From: Streptomyces speibonae
Lineage (GTDB): Bacteria; Actinomycetota; Actinomycetes; Streptomycetales; Streptomycetaceae
Length of the DNA stretch: 8,512 nucleotides
Reading direction: 5' to 3'
NCBI GenBank assembly: GCA_000715605.1
Contig: KL568572.1
Location: 11,014-19,525, forward strand
Positions within the stretch are counted from its first letter, which is position 1. Each line of letters opens with the position of its first letter. The notes beneath the pieces are model-generated. The model did no database searches, had not been told where the DNA came from, and saw only the letters and a list, made by a program, of their open reading frames with translations. This document shows, one piece after another, positions 1 to 5,394 of the stretch. The position numbers and the translations under genes were made by a program.

Positions 1-1203
1 CTGCCGCTGGCCCGCAAGGAGATCCTGCTCGGCCTCAACCAGACGATCATGATGGCCCTGTCCATGGTCACCATCGCCTCCGTGGTCGGCGCCGGCGGCC
101 TCGGCGAGGAGGTCTTCCAGGCCCTGTCCACGGTCGACGTCGGTGAGGCGCTCGCCGCGGGCATCCCGATCGTCCTGCTGGCCGTCTGGCTGGACCGCGT
201 CACCGCCGCCGCGGGCGACCGGCTCGGCGAGGGCTCCGGCCCGTCCCCGCTGCGGCTGCTGCACGGCTGGCGCGGCTGGAGCGTGACAGCCGGCGCGGGC
301 ACCGTGGTCGCCGTCACGGGCGCCCTGCTGCTCATCGAGGAGTGGCCCGAGCTGTGGGTCGTGGACATCTCCGAGCCGGTCAACCGGGCCATGGGCTGGT
401 TCACCAGCCACCTCGCCGAGGGCGTGCCCGTCCTGGGCGGCACCCGCACCTGGGCCGACGGCTTCACCACCTGGGTGCTCGACCCGCTCCGCGACGGCCT
501 GACCGCCACCCCGTGGTGGCTCCTGGTGCTGCTCGCCGCGGCGCTGGGCCTCCTGGCGGGCGGCTGGGGCGCCATGGCCACGGCCGGCGTCTCCATGGCC
601 GGTCTCGGCGTCATCGGCGTGTGGGACAGCTCCCTCGACACGCTGTCCCAGGCCATCGCGGGTGTCGTCGTCACCCTCGTGCTCGGCTTCGTCGTCGGCG
701 TGGCCGCCGCCCGGGTCCCGGTGGTCGAACGGCTGCTGCGGCCGGTGCTCGACACCATGCAGACCCTGCCGCAGTTCATCTACCTGATCCCGGTGGTGGC
801 GCTGTTCAACGTGGGCCGCTCCGCCGCCGTCGCGGCGGCGGTGCTCTACGCGCTGCCCGCCGTCGTCCGGATCACCGCGCAGGGCCTGCGGCAGGTCGAC
901 CCCGCGGCGCTGGAGGCCTCCCGCTCCCTGGGTGCCGGCACCTTCCAGCAGATCCGCCAGGTCCAGGTGCCGCTGGCCCGTCCGGCGCTCATGCTCGCCC
1001 TCAACCAGGGTGTCGTCCTCGTCCTCGCCATGGTCATCGTCGGCGGCTTCGTCGGCTCCGGCGCCCTCGGCTACGACGTCGTCTACGGCCTGCAGAAGAG
1101 CGCACTGGGCACCGGTCTGACCGCCGGCGTCGCGATCGTGCTCCTCGGCCTCGTCCTGGACCGCACGACCCAGCGCACCCGGGAGACGACCGGCTCGCCC
1201 TGA
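1..1203 (+). CDS. Glycine betaine/proline-type ABC transporter permease, tandem double domain (5' end outside window)
   Basis: Inner-membrane channel of an osmoprotectant importer of the ProW/OpuA type. The reading frame is open from base 1, so 400 C-terminal residues are seen and the start lies to the left. Residues 1-69 are the end of a first permease domain (LPLARKEILLGLNQ, then VGAGGLGEEVFQAL). A linker with extra hydrophobic segments follows, at about residues 80-200. A complete second permease domain runs from about 208 to 390. It carries the family stretch TLPQFIYLIPVVALFNVG and an EAA loop beginning at residue 305 (EASRSLGAG...VPLARP), the contact site for the ATPase. The ends of both domains align (LPLAR..LGLNQ with VPLAR..LALNQ; GAGGLG with GSGALG), which shows internal duplication. 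The substrate-binding lipoprotein follows on the same strand, so one transport operon is likely. Substrate class is known from the family; the exact substrate is inferred. Confidence 0.92.
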   Translation: MPLARKEILLGLNQTIMMALSMVTIASVVGAGGLGEEVFQALSTVDVGEALAAGIPIVLLAVWLDRVTAAAGDRLGEGSGPSPLRLLHGWRGWSVTAGAGTVVAVTGALLLIEEWPELWVVDISEPVNRAMGWFTSHLAEGVPVLGGTRTWADGFTTWVLDPLRDGLTATPWWLLVLLAAALGLLAGGWGAMATAGVSMAGLGVIGVWDSSLDTLSQAIAGVVVTLVLGFVVGVAAARVPVVERLLRPVLDTMQTLPQFIYLIPVVALFNVGRSAAVAAAVLYALPAVVRITAQGLRQVDPAALEASRSLGAGTFQQIRQVQVPLARPALMLALNQGVVLVLAMVIVGGFVGSGALGYDVVYGLQKSALGTGLTAGVAIVLLGLVLDRTTQRTRETTGSP

Positions 1204-1251
1204 CCGGCGCCCCGGCGCCCCGGCGCCCCGGCACCCCGGCGCCCCGGCGCC
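1204..1251. repeat. Six tandem 8-bp CCGGCGCC units
   Basis: Directly after the permease stop codon, CCGGCGCC is repeated six times head to tail; the fourth unit reads CCGGCACC. Each unit contains the palindrome GGCGCC, so an RNA copy could fold in several registers. The tract is followed by a palindrome at 1255-1268. It sits between two genes of one transporter, where structured RNA can stabilise or attenuate the transcript. That role is inference, and replication slippage of a simple repeat is the default explanation. Confidence 0.85.
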
Positions 1252-1254
1252 CCC

Positions 1255-1268
1255 GGGGCCGCGGCCCC
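1255..1268. repeat. 14-bp perfect palindrome GGGGCCGCGGCCCC
   Basis: The sequence equals its own reverse complement. It lies 73 nt before the start of the substrate-binding protein gene and just after the 8-bp tandem repeats. It could act as an RNA structure between permease and binding-protein cistrons, or as a protein site. There is no T-tract, so it is not a classical intrinsic terminator. Confidence 0.5.
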
Positions 1269-1330
1269 GCACCCCGACCCGGCACCAACCGTCCGAGCGC
1301 AACCCGACCGAAATGAGATATCGCACATGC

Positions 1331-1336
1331 GGAGGA
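1331..1336 (+). promoter_or_regulatory. Shine-Dalgarno GGAGGA that fixes the start of the binding-protein gene
   Basis: GGAGGA ends 5 nt before the ATG at 1342. An in-frame ATG at 1327 lies upstream of this site and has no comparable ribosome-binding sequence. The downstream ATG is therefore preferred. Confidence 0.8.
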
Positions 1337-1341
1337 ACACC

Positions 1342-2328
1342 ATGAACAACTCGAACGCCCGGCCCGGCAGAGGCAGAAAGCACCTCGTCCGGGCCGCGGC
1401 CGCCGCTGCCGTCGCCCTCGGCCTCACCACGCTGAGCGCCTGCGGCGCCGCCGAGACCGGCTCCTCGTCGTCCAAGGGCTCCTCCGACAAGGTCACCATC
1501 GCCGTGCCGTCGTGGGTCGGCGCCGAGGCCAACGCCGCCGTCGCCCAGTACATCCTCGAGAACGAGCTGGACACCAAGGCCGAACTGACCCAGCTCGACG
1601 AGTCGGTCGCCTTCGACGCCCTCAACAGCGGCAAGGTCGACGCCATCCTGGAGGACTGGGGCGGCGCGCCGAAGAAGGTCGACCTGTACGTCAACGACAA
1701 GAAGACCGTCGTCGAGGGCGGCGACCTCGGTGTGGTCGGCCACATCGGCTGGTTCGTGCCGAAGTACCTGGCCGACGAGCACCCGGACATCACCGAGTGG
1801 AAGAACCTCAACAAGTACAAGGACCTCTTCAAGACCGCCGAGAGCGGTGACAAGGGCCAGCTCCTCGAGGGTTCGCCGTCGTACACCACCAACGACGACG
1901 CGATCATCAAGAACCTCGACCTGGACTACAAGACGGTCTACGCCGGCTCCGAGGCCGCCCAGATCACCCAGATCCGGGAGAACTACAAGGCCAAGAAGCC
2001 GTTCATCACCTACTGGTGGACCCCGCAGTGGCTGAACGCCCAGATCGACCTGGTGGAGGTGAAGCTGCCCGAGTACAAGGAGGGCTGCGACGCCGACCCC
2101 GAGAAGGTGGCCTGCGCCTACGCCCAGACCCCGCTGCAGAAGTACTTCAACGCCGACTTCGCCGAGGACGGCGGTGACGCGGCCCAGTTCCTGAAGAACT
2201 TCAACTGGACCGCCGAGCAGCAGAACGAGGTCGCCGCGATGATCGCCGGCGAGAAGATGAGCTCGAAGGCCGCCGCCGAGAAGTGGGTCAAGGCCAACGA
2301 GGACGTCTGGAAGAAGTGGCTGCCCTGA
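1342..2328 (+). CDS. Glycine betaine/proline-type ABC transporter substrate-binding lipoprotein
   Basis: Extracellular solute receptor (OpuAC/ProX class) that delivers osmoprotectants to the upstream permease; 328 aa from the ATG preceded by GGAGGA. A basic N-terminus (RGRKHLVR) leads into an Ala-rich hydrophobic core and the lipobox LSAC. Cys34 is therefore the predicted lipidated N-terminus, followed by a Ser-rich tether. The binding fold starts near residue 50 (VTIAVPSWVGAEAN). Aromatic residues of the kind that form the quaternary-ammonium cage are present: W58, W106 (ILEDWGG), W137 (HIGWFVP) and W225-W226/W230 (TYWWTPQW). C249 and C258 could form a disulfide in a loop, as in related binding proteins. 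A binding protein encoded last, 138 nt after the permease and across a structured gap, suggests a separately tuned level. The specific ligand (betaine, proline, ectoine, choline) cannot be read from sequence alone. Confidence 0.93.
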   Translation: MNNSNARPGRGRKHLVRAAAAAAVALGLTTLSACGAAETGSSSSKGSSDKVTIAVPSWVGAEANAAVAQYILENELDTKAELTQLDESVAFDALNSGKVDAILEDWGGAPKKVDLYVNDKKTVVEGGDLGVVGHIGWFVPKYLADEHPDITEWKNLNKYKDLFKTAESGDKGQLLEGSPSYTTNDDAIIKNLDLDYKTVYAGSEAAQITQIRENYKAKKPFITYWWTPQWLNAQIDLVEVKLPEYKEGCDADPEKVACAYAQTPLQKYFNADFAEDGGDAAQFLKNFNWTAEQQNEVAAMIAGEKMSSKAAAEKWVKANEDVWKKWLP

Positions 2329-2360
2329 TCTGACACGGGCGGCCCGCACCCGACACGAGT

Positions 2361-2396
2361 GGCCCCTCCCTCACCCGGCACGGTGAGCGAGGGGCC
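2361..2396. terminator. Bidirectional hairpin terminator between convergent genes
   Basis: The left arm 2361-2375 (GGCCCCTCCCTCACC) pairs with the right arm 2382-2396 (GGTGAGCGAGGGGCC) across a 6-nt loop, with one mismatch in 15 bp. It lies 32 nt after the lipoprotein stop and 24 nt beyond the stop of the convergent minus-strand gene. The T-tract is poor, as is usual for high-GC actinobacterial terminators. Confidence 0.8.
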
Positions 2397-2420
2397 TCGT
2401 CGTCCCACGGCGCGGGGCCG

Positions 2421-2921
2421 TCAGCGGTGCTGCCCCGGCTGGTAGTGGCCCGGCGTCTTGCGGCAGGTCACACCGAACCGGTTCCACGCGTTGATCACCG
2501 TGATCGCGGCGATCAGCTGGGACAGCTCCGCCTCGTCGAAGGCCTTGGCGGCCCGTTCGTACACCTCGTCGGGCACGAACCCGTCGGTCAGGACGGTGAC
2601 GGCCTCCGTCAGCTCGATCGCCGCGAGCTCCTTCTCCGTGTAGAAGTGCCGCGACTCCTCCCACGCGGCGAGCTGCACGATCCGCTCCACGCTCTCGCCC
2701 GCCGCGAGCGCGTCCTTGGTGTGCATGTCGAGACAGAAGGCACAGTGGTTGATCTGGGAGGCGCGGATCTTCACCAGTTCGTACAGCTTGGGGTCCAGGC
2801 CCTTCTTCGCGGCCGAGTCCAGCCGGACCATCGCCTTGTAGACCTCGGGCGCGTGCAGCGCCCACTCCAGCCGGACGGGCTGCTCGGCGGCGTACGTCGT
2901 GGTCGTTTCCATGTCGGTCAT
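2421..2921 (-). CDS. AhpD/carboxymuconolactone decarboxylase-family protein
   Basis: A 166-aa, all-helical AhpD-like protein. Residues E48, C60, C63 and H67 (YELV...INHCAFCLDMH) have the same spacing as the E-C-x-x-C-x-x-x-H proton-relay and thiol centre of mycobacterial AhpD. A peroxide- or disulfide-reducing activity is therefore plausible. True decarboxylase activity is unlikely, because muconolactone decarboxylases lack this redox CxxC. The length fits the single-domain family. The start is the ATG at 2921, where a TAGGGT -10 element implies a leaderless mRNA. A second ATG at 2912 has a GAGG 10 nt upstream and is the alternative. It is divergent from a MocR regulator with only 46 bp between starts, an arrangement in which the regulator commonly controls its neighbour. 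The physiological substrate is unknown. Confidence 0.9.
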   Translation of the reverse strand: MTDMETTTTYAAEQPVRLEWALHAPEVYKAMVRLDSAAKKGLDPKLYELVKIRASQINHCAFCLDMHTKDALAAGESVERIVQLAAWEESRHFYTEKELAAIELTEAVTVLTDGFVPDEVYERAAKAFDEAELSQLIAAITVINAWNRFGVTCRKTPGHYQPGQHR

Positions 2922-2927
2922 GCCTCG

Positions 2928-2933
2928 ACCCTA
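2928..2933 (-). promoter_or_regulatory. Candidate -10 element of the AhpD-like gene
   Basis: On the minus strand this reads TAGGGT, matching the actinobacterial TAnnnT pattern. Six nucleotides separate it from the A of the ATG at 2921, so transcription would begin on the start codon. No good -35 is visible at 17-18 bp, which leaves room for activator dependence. Confidence 0.45.
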
Positions 2934-2953
2934 GGAGCGGGGCAGCCCAGGAG

Positions 2954-2959
2954 TATGGT
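2954..2959 (+). promoter_or_regulatory. Candidate -10 element of the MocR-type regulator gene
   Basis: TATGGT matches TAnnnT and ends 8 nt before the ATG at 2968, again predicting a leaderless or nearly leaderless mRNA. The AGGAG at 2949-2953 lies 14 nt from the ATG, too far for a normal ribosome site, and would be outside such a transcript. The stretch 2955-2971 also holds repeated ATGG/CCAT words that could be operator half-sites. Confidence 0.4.
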
Positions 2960-2967
2960 CCATTTCC

Positions 2968-4365
2968 ATGGCGGAACGCTGGGCCACTTCACGCGCCGGT
3001 CTGGGCATCGACCTCCACATCGACCCCTCGGGCCCCGGCCTGCGCCGGGGGCTGACCGACGCCCTGCGGGAGGCCGTCCGCACGGGCCGGCTCTCCCCGG
3101 GCACCCGGCTGCCCTCCTCCCGCTCCCTCGCCGGTGACCTCGGCATCGCCCGCAACACCGTCGCCGACGCCTATGCCGACCTGGTCGCCGAGGGCTGGCT
3201 CACCGCCCGGCAGGGTTCCGGCACCCGTGTCGCCGACCGGGCGGTGCCCGCCCCGCCCGCCCGTCCCGCCGCCCCGGGGCGGGCACCCGGCCGGCTCCCG
3301 TACAGCCTCGTCCCCGGCACCCCCGACCTCGCCTCCTTCCCCCGGGCGGAATGGCTCAAGGCCACCCGGCGCGCCCTGGCCACCGCCCCCCACGACGCCT
3401 TCGGCTACGGCGACCCGCGCGGCCGCCCCGAACTGCGCGCGGCCCTCGCGGAGTACCTCGCCCGGGTCCGGGGCGTGCGCACCGACCCCGAACGTCTCGT
3501 CGTCTGCGCCGGCTTCGCCCACGGCCTCCGGCTGCTGTGCGACGTGCTGCGGGCCCGGGGCGCCGGCACCCTCGCCGTGGAGTCCTACGGACTGGACGCC
3601 CACTGGGATCTCGTCGCCCGCGCCGGTCTGCGCACCGCCCCGCTGCCCTTCGACGCCTCCGGCACCCGCGCGCAGGACCCGGGCGACGCGGCCGCGGTGC
3701 TGCTCAGCCCCGCCCACCAGTTCCCGCTGGGCGGCGCCCTGCGGCCGGAGCGCCGCGCCGCCGTGATCGACTGGGCGCGCCGCACCGGCGGCCTGATCCT
3801 GGAGGACGACTACGACGGCGAGTTCCGCTACGACCGCCAGGCCGTCGGCGCGCTCCAGGACCTCGACCCCGGCCACGTGGTCTACCTCGGCACCGCCAGC
3901 AAGTCCCTCGCGCCCGGCCTGCGCCTCGGCTGGATGGTCGTGCCCCCGTCCCTGGTGCCGGAGGTCACCGCCCACGGGGCGGGCCGGTCCGTCGGCGTCG
4001 TCGAACAGCTCGCCCTCGCCGAGTTCCTCACCTCCGGTGCCTACGACCGCCATGTCCGCGCCGCCCGCCTGCGCTACCGCCGGCGCCGCGACGCCCTGGT
4101 CGCCGCCCTCGCCGAACGGGCCCCCGACGTCCATGTCACCGGCATCGCGGCGGGCCTGCACGCGGTGCTGCGCCTCCCGCCCGGCACCGAACGGTCCGTC
4201 GTCCAGGCGGCCACCTGGCAGGGCCTCGCCGTCCAGGGCCTCTCGGGCTTCCGCCACCCCGCCGCCGACGCCACCCCAGGCGACGGCCTGGTCGTCGGCT
4301 ACGGGACGCCACCGGACCACGCCTGGACGAGCACCCTCGAGGCCCTGTGCCGGGCGCTGCCGTAG
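2968..4365 (+). CDS. MocR-type transcriptional regulator (GntR winged helix fused to a fold-type I aminotransferase domain)
   Basis: PLP-sensing transcription factor of 465 aa, the usual MocR/PdxR length. Residues about 22-90 are a GntR winged helix (LSPGTRLPSSRSLAGDLGIARNTV, then GWLTARQGSGTRV). A Pro/Ala-rich linker runs to about 110, followed by the aminotransferase domain. The PLP site is intact: YGDPRG at 147-152, SPAHQFPLG at 247-255, EDDYDGEFRY at 279-288, and the Schiff-base lysine K312 in GTASKSLAPGLRLGW. It should bind PLP but probably has no transaminase role in the cell. It is divergent from the AhpD-like gene, its likely target. No PLP biosynthesis genes (pdxS/pdxT) are adjacent, so the pdxR symbol is not justified. 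The ATG at 2968 is chosen because the winged helix begins soon after it and because of the nearby -10 motif. Confidence 0.93.
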   Translation: MAERWATSRAGLGIDLHIDPSGPGLRRGLTDALREAVRTGRLSPGTRLPSSRSLAGDLGIARNTVADAYADLVAEGWLTARQGSGTRVADRAVPAPPARPAAPGRAPGRLPYSLVPGTPDLASFPRAEWLKATRRALATAPHDAFGYGDPRGRPELRAALAEYLARVRGVRTDPERLVVCAGFAHGLRLLCDVLRARGAGTLAVESYGLDAHWDLVARAGLRTAPLPFDASGTRAQDPGDAAAVLLSPAHQFPLGGALRPERRAAVIDWARRTGGLILEDDYDGEFRYDRQAVGALQDLDPGHVVYLGTASKSLAPGLRLGWMVVPPSLVPEVTAHGAGRSVGVVEQLALAEFLTSGAYDRHVRAARLRYRRRRDALVAALAERAPDVHVTGIAAGLHAVLRLPPGTERSVVQAATWQGLAVQGLSGFRHPAADATPGDGLVVGYGTPPDHAWTSTLEALCRALP

Positions 4366-4511
4366 GACGGCCGCGGGAACGTCGCCGCCGCGGGACGCCG
4401 CGCGAAAAAATATCCCCGGTCGGGTGTCGAGCCGGCCCCCCTCCCGTTCGACGTCGGTATGAGGAGCGCATCGCCGCACGGGGCGTGCGCGAGATCCGGA
4501 CGGGAGCAGAG
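4366..4511. other. Intergenic leader between the MocR gene and the DHFR-like gene
   Basis: The stretch holds two copies of GCCGCGGGA (4370-4378 and 4387-4395). The CCGCGG words in them can pair (4371-4376 with 4388-4393), a weak candidate terminator. An unusual A/T patch, AAAAAATAT at 4405-4413, stands out from the surrounding G+C and may mark a promoter region for the next gene. No convincing -35/-10 pair was found. Confidence 0.35.
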
Positions 4512-5156
4512 ATGCACCAGCTGCTGAGGGTCATGAACTTCAACGTCTCCAGCGACGGCGTCGCCGCCGGTGAGCACCAGAGCCTGGAGAACCCCTTCGG
4601 CCTGCCCGGCGCCGAGCGGCTGTTCTCCTGGGCCGGCGCCACCGCGAGCTGGCCCAACCGCACCGAACCCGGAGGGAGCCGCGGCCTGGACGACTACTTC
4701 ACCCGCGACTTCGCCCGCAACATCGGCGCCGAGATCATGGGCCGCAACAAGTTCGGCCCGCAGCGCGGGCCCTGGCAGGACCACGACTGGCGCGGCTGGT
4801 GGGGCGACGAGCCCCCGTTCCGCACCCCGGTGTTCGTGATGACCCACCACGAGCGCCCGTCGTTCACCCTCTCCGACACCACCTTCCACTTCGTCGCCGG
4901 CAGCCCGCACGCCGTCCTGGAGCGGGCGCGGGAGGCCGCACGGGGCCAGGACGTCCGGCTCGGCGGCGGGGTCACCACCGTCCGGGAATTCCTCGACGCC
5001 GACCTGGTCGACACCCTGCACGTGGCGGTGGCGCCGGTGACGTTCGGCTCCGGACTGCGCCTGTGGGAGTCGCCCGAGGAACTGTGCGACCGCTTCCACC
5101 TCGAGGTCGTGCCCAGCCCGAGCGGGGTGACCCATCACCTGTTCTGGCGGAAATGA
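4512..5156 (+). CDS. RibD C-terminal/dihydrofolate reductase-fold protein
   Basis: Predicted cytosolic NAD(P)H-binding reductase-like protein of 214 aa, in the RibD_C/DHFR superfamily (YwjB/YyaP-like). Visible family features are an N-terminal strand and loop ([13 protein letters not shown]), IMGRNKFGP near residues 75-83, the strand PVFVMTHH at 106-113, FVAG at 127-130, and the nucleotide-binding glycine loop [12 protein letters not shown] at 150-161. The typical ending [21 protein letters not shown] spans 165-185. GGGAG at 4502-4506, 5 nt before the ATG, supports this start; an ATG at 4533 has a poorly spaced alternative. The same frame stays open far upstream, but that part overlaps the MocR gene in another frame and is not coding. 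The true substrate is unknown: family members are often called dihydrofolate reductase without proof. It lies 238 nt before glyA; a folate link is suggestive only. Confidence 0.85.
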   Translation: MHQLLRVMNFNVSSDGVAAGEHQSLENPFGLPGAERLFSWAGATASWPNRTEPGGSRGLDDYFTRDFARNIGAEIMGRNKFGPQRGPWQDHDWRGWWGDEPPFRTPVFVMTHHERPSFTLSDTTFHFVAGSPHAVLERAREAARGQDVRLGGGVTTVREFLDADLVDTLHVAVAPVTFGSGLRLWESPEELCDRFHLEVVPSPSGVTHHLFWRK

Positions 5157-5249
5157 GCCGGGCGGAGACCTCCCTTCCGGCCGGGGTACTACGGGCGGAC
5201 GGCGTGGCCCGGATGGTGGACGCCGCCTGTGGCACTCCGTGCCGCCCGG

Positions 5250-5255
5250 TACCCT
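5250..5255 (+). promoter_or_regulatory. Candidate -10 element for the riboswitch-glyA transcript
   Basis: TACCCT fits TAnnnT. With a 6-nt gap it would place the first transcribed base at about G5262, exactly where the riboswitch P1 helix begins. No strong -35 is seen 16-18 bp upstream. Confidence 0.45.
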
Positions 5256-5261
5256 GACCTC

Positions 5262-5360
5262 GGGCCGTGACTGGCGTGCTGGGATGGAGCAACCATCGGG
5301 AAGCGGCCCCCGCCCCCGCCCACCCGGGGACCGGACATGTGCCGTGCGCCTGGGCCGTAC
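5262..5360 (+). ncRNA. ZTP (pfl) riboswitch in the glyA leader
   Basis: Both conserved blocks of the ZTP/ZMP-sensing pfl motif are present in order. The first domain has GGGCCG (5262-5267) pairing with CGGCCC (5304-5309) as P1. Inside it are the signature CGTGACTGGCG (5266-5276), a hairpin GATGG/CCATC (5283-5287 with 5293-5297) and GGGAAGC (5298-5304). The second domain, after a C-rich linker, has the signature GCGCCTGGGC (5346-5355), flanked by a small GTGC/GTAC stem (5344-5347 with 5357-5360). GGCG (5273-5276) is complementary to CGCC (5347-5350), the expected pseudoknot between domains. This RNA class is known to activate one-carbon and purine genes, including glyA, when ZTP or ZMP signals 10-formyl-THF shortage. 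Its position 35 nt before the glyA start fits that role. Confidence 0.9.
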
Positions 5361-5383
5361 CGTGAACGCTGAACGCCACGTCC

Positions 5384-5389
5384 GGAGGT
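5384..5389 (+). promoter_or_regulatory. Shine-Dalgarno GGAGGT of glyA
   Basis: GGAGGT ends 5 nt before the ATG at 5395 and fixes this start over the longer open frame from 5239, whose extra 52 codons are riboswitch leader. Its first two G residues can pair within a helix formed by 5331-5341 and 5377-5385, so its accessibility may be part of the switch. Confidence 0.8.
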
Positions 5390-5394
5390 CCGTC

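Noticed and set aside
1313..1345. Ten-codon ORF (MRYRTCGGTP) ending in an ATGA overlap with the binding-protein start
   Set aside because: It could be a coupling leader peptide, but no Shine-Dalgarno precedes it and there is no run of regulatory codons. Chance is sufficient.
2989..4479. 496-codon minus-strand open frame antisense to the MocR gene
   Set aside because: Its composition is that of an antisense shadow, there is no ribosome site, and the opposite strand encodes an intact MocR protein.
3351..4511. Long open frame continuing upstream of the DHFR-like gene
   Set aside because: It overlaps the well-supported MocR gene in a different frame and is Arg/Pro-rich, the typical out-of-frame translation of high-GC coding DNA. 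The fused long protein is not real.
4459..4527. Short 22-aa ORF in the DHFR-like gene leader
   Set aside because: It has no convincing ribosome site and no recognisable peptide, and it overlaps the real start in another frame.
5167..5390. GACCTCC at 5167-5173 as an anti-Shine-Dalgarno for GGAGGTC at 5384-5390
   Set aside because: The 7-nt complementarity is perfect, but the site lies about 90 nt before the likely transcription start and more than 200 nt away, so it is probably not in the glyA leader RNA.
5239..5394. In-frame 52-codon extension of glyA upstream of 5395
   Set aside because: It overlaps the ZTP riboswitch, encodes a Pro/Gly/Arg-rich stretch unlike SHMT N-termini, and GGAGGT directly precedes the ATG at 5395.
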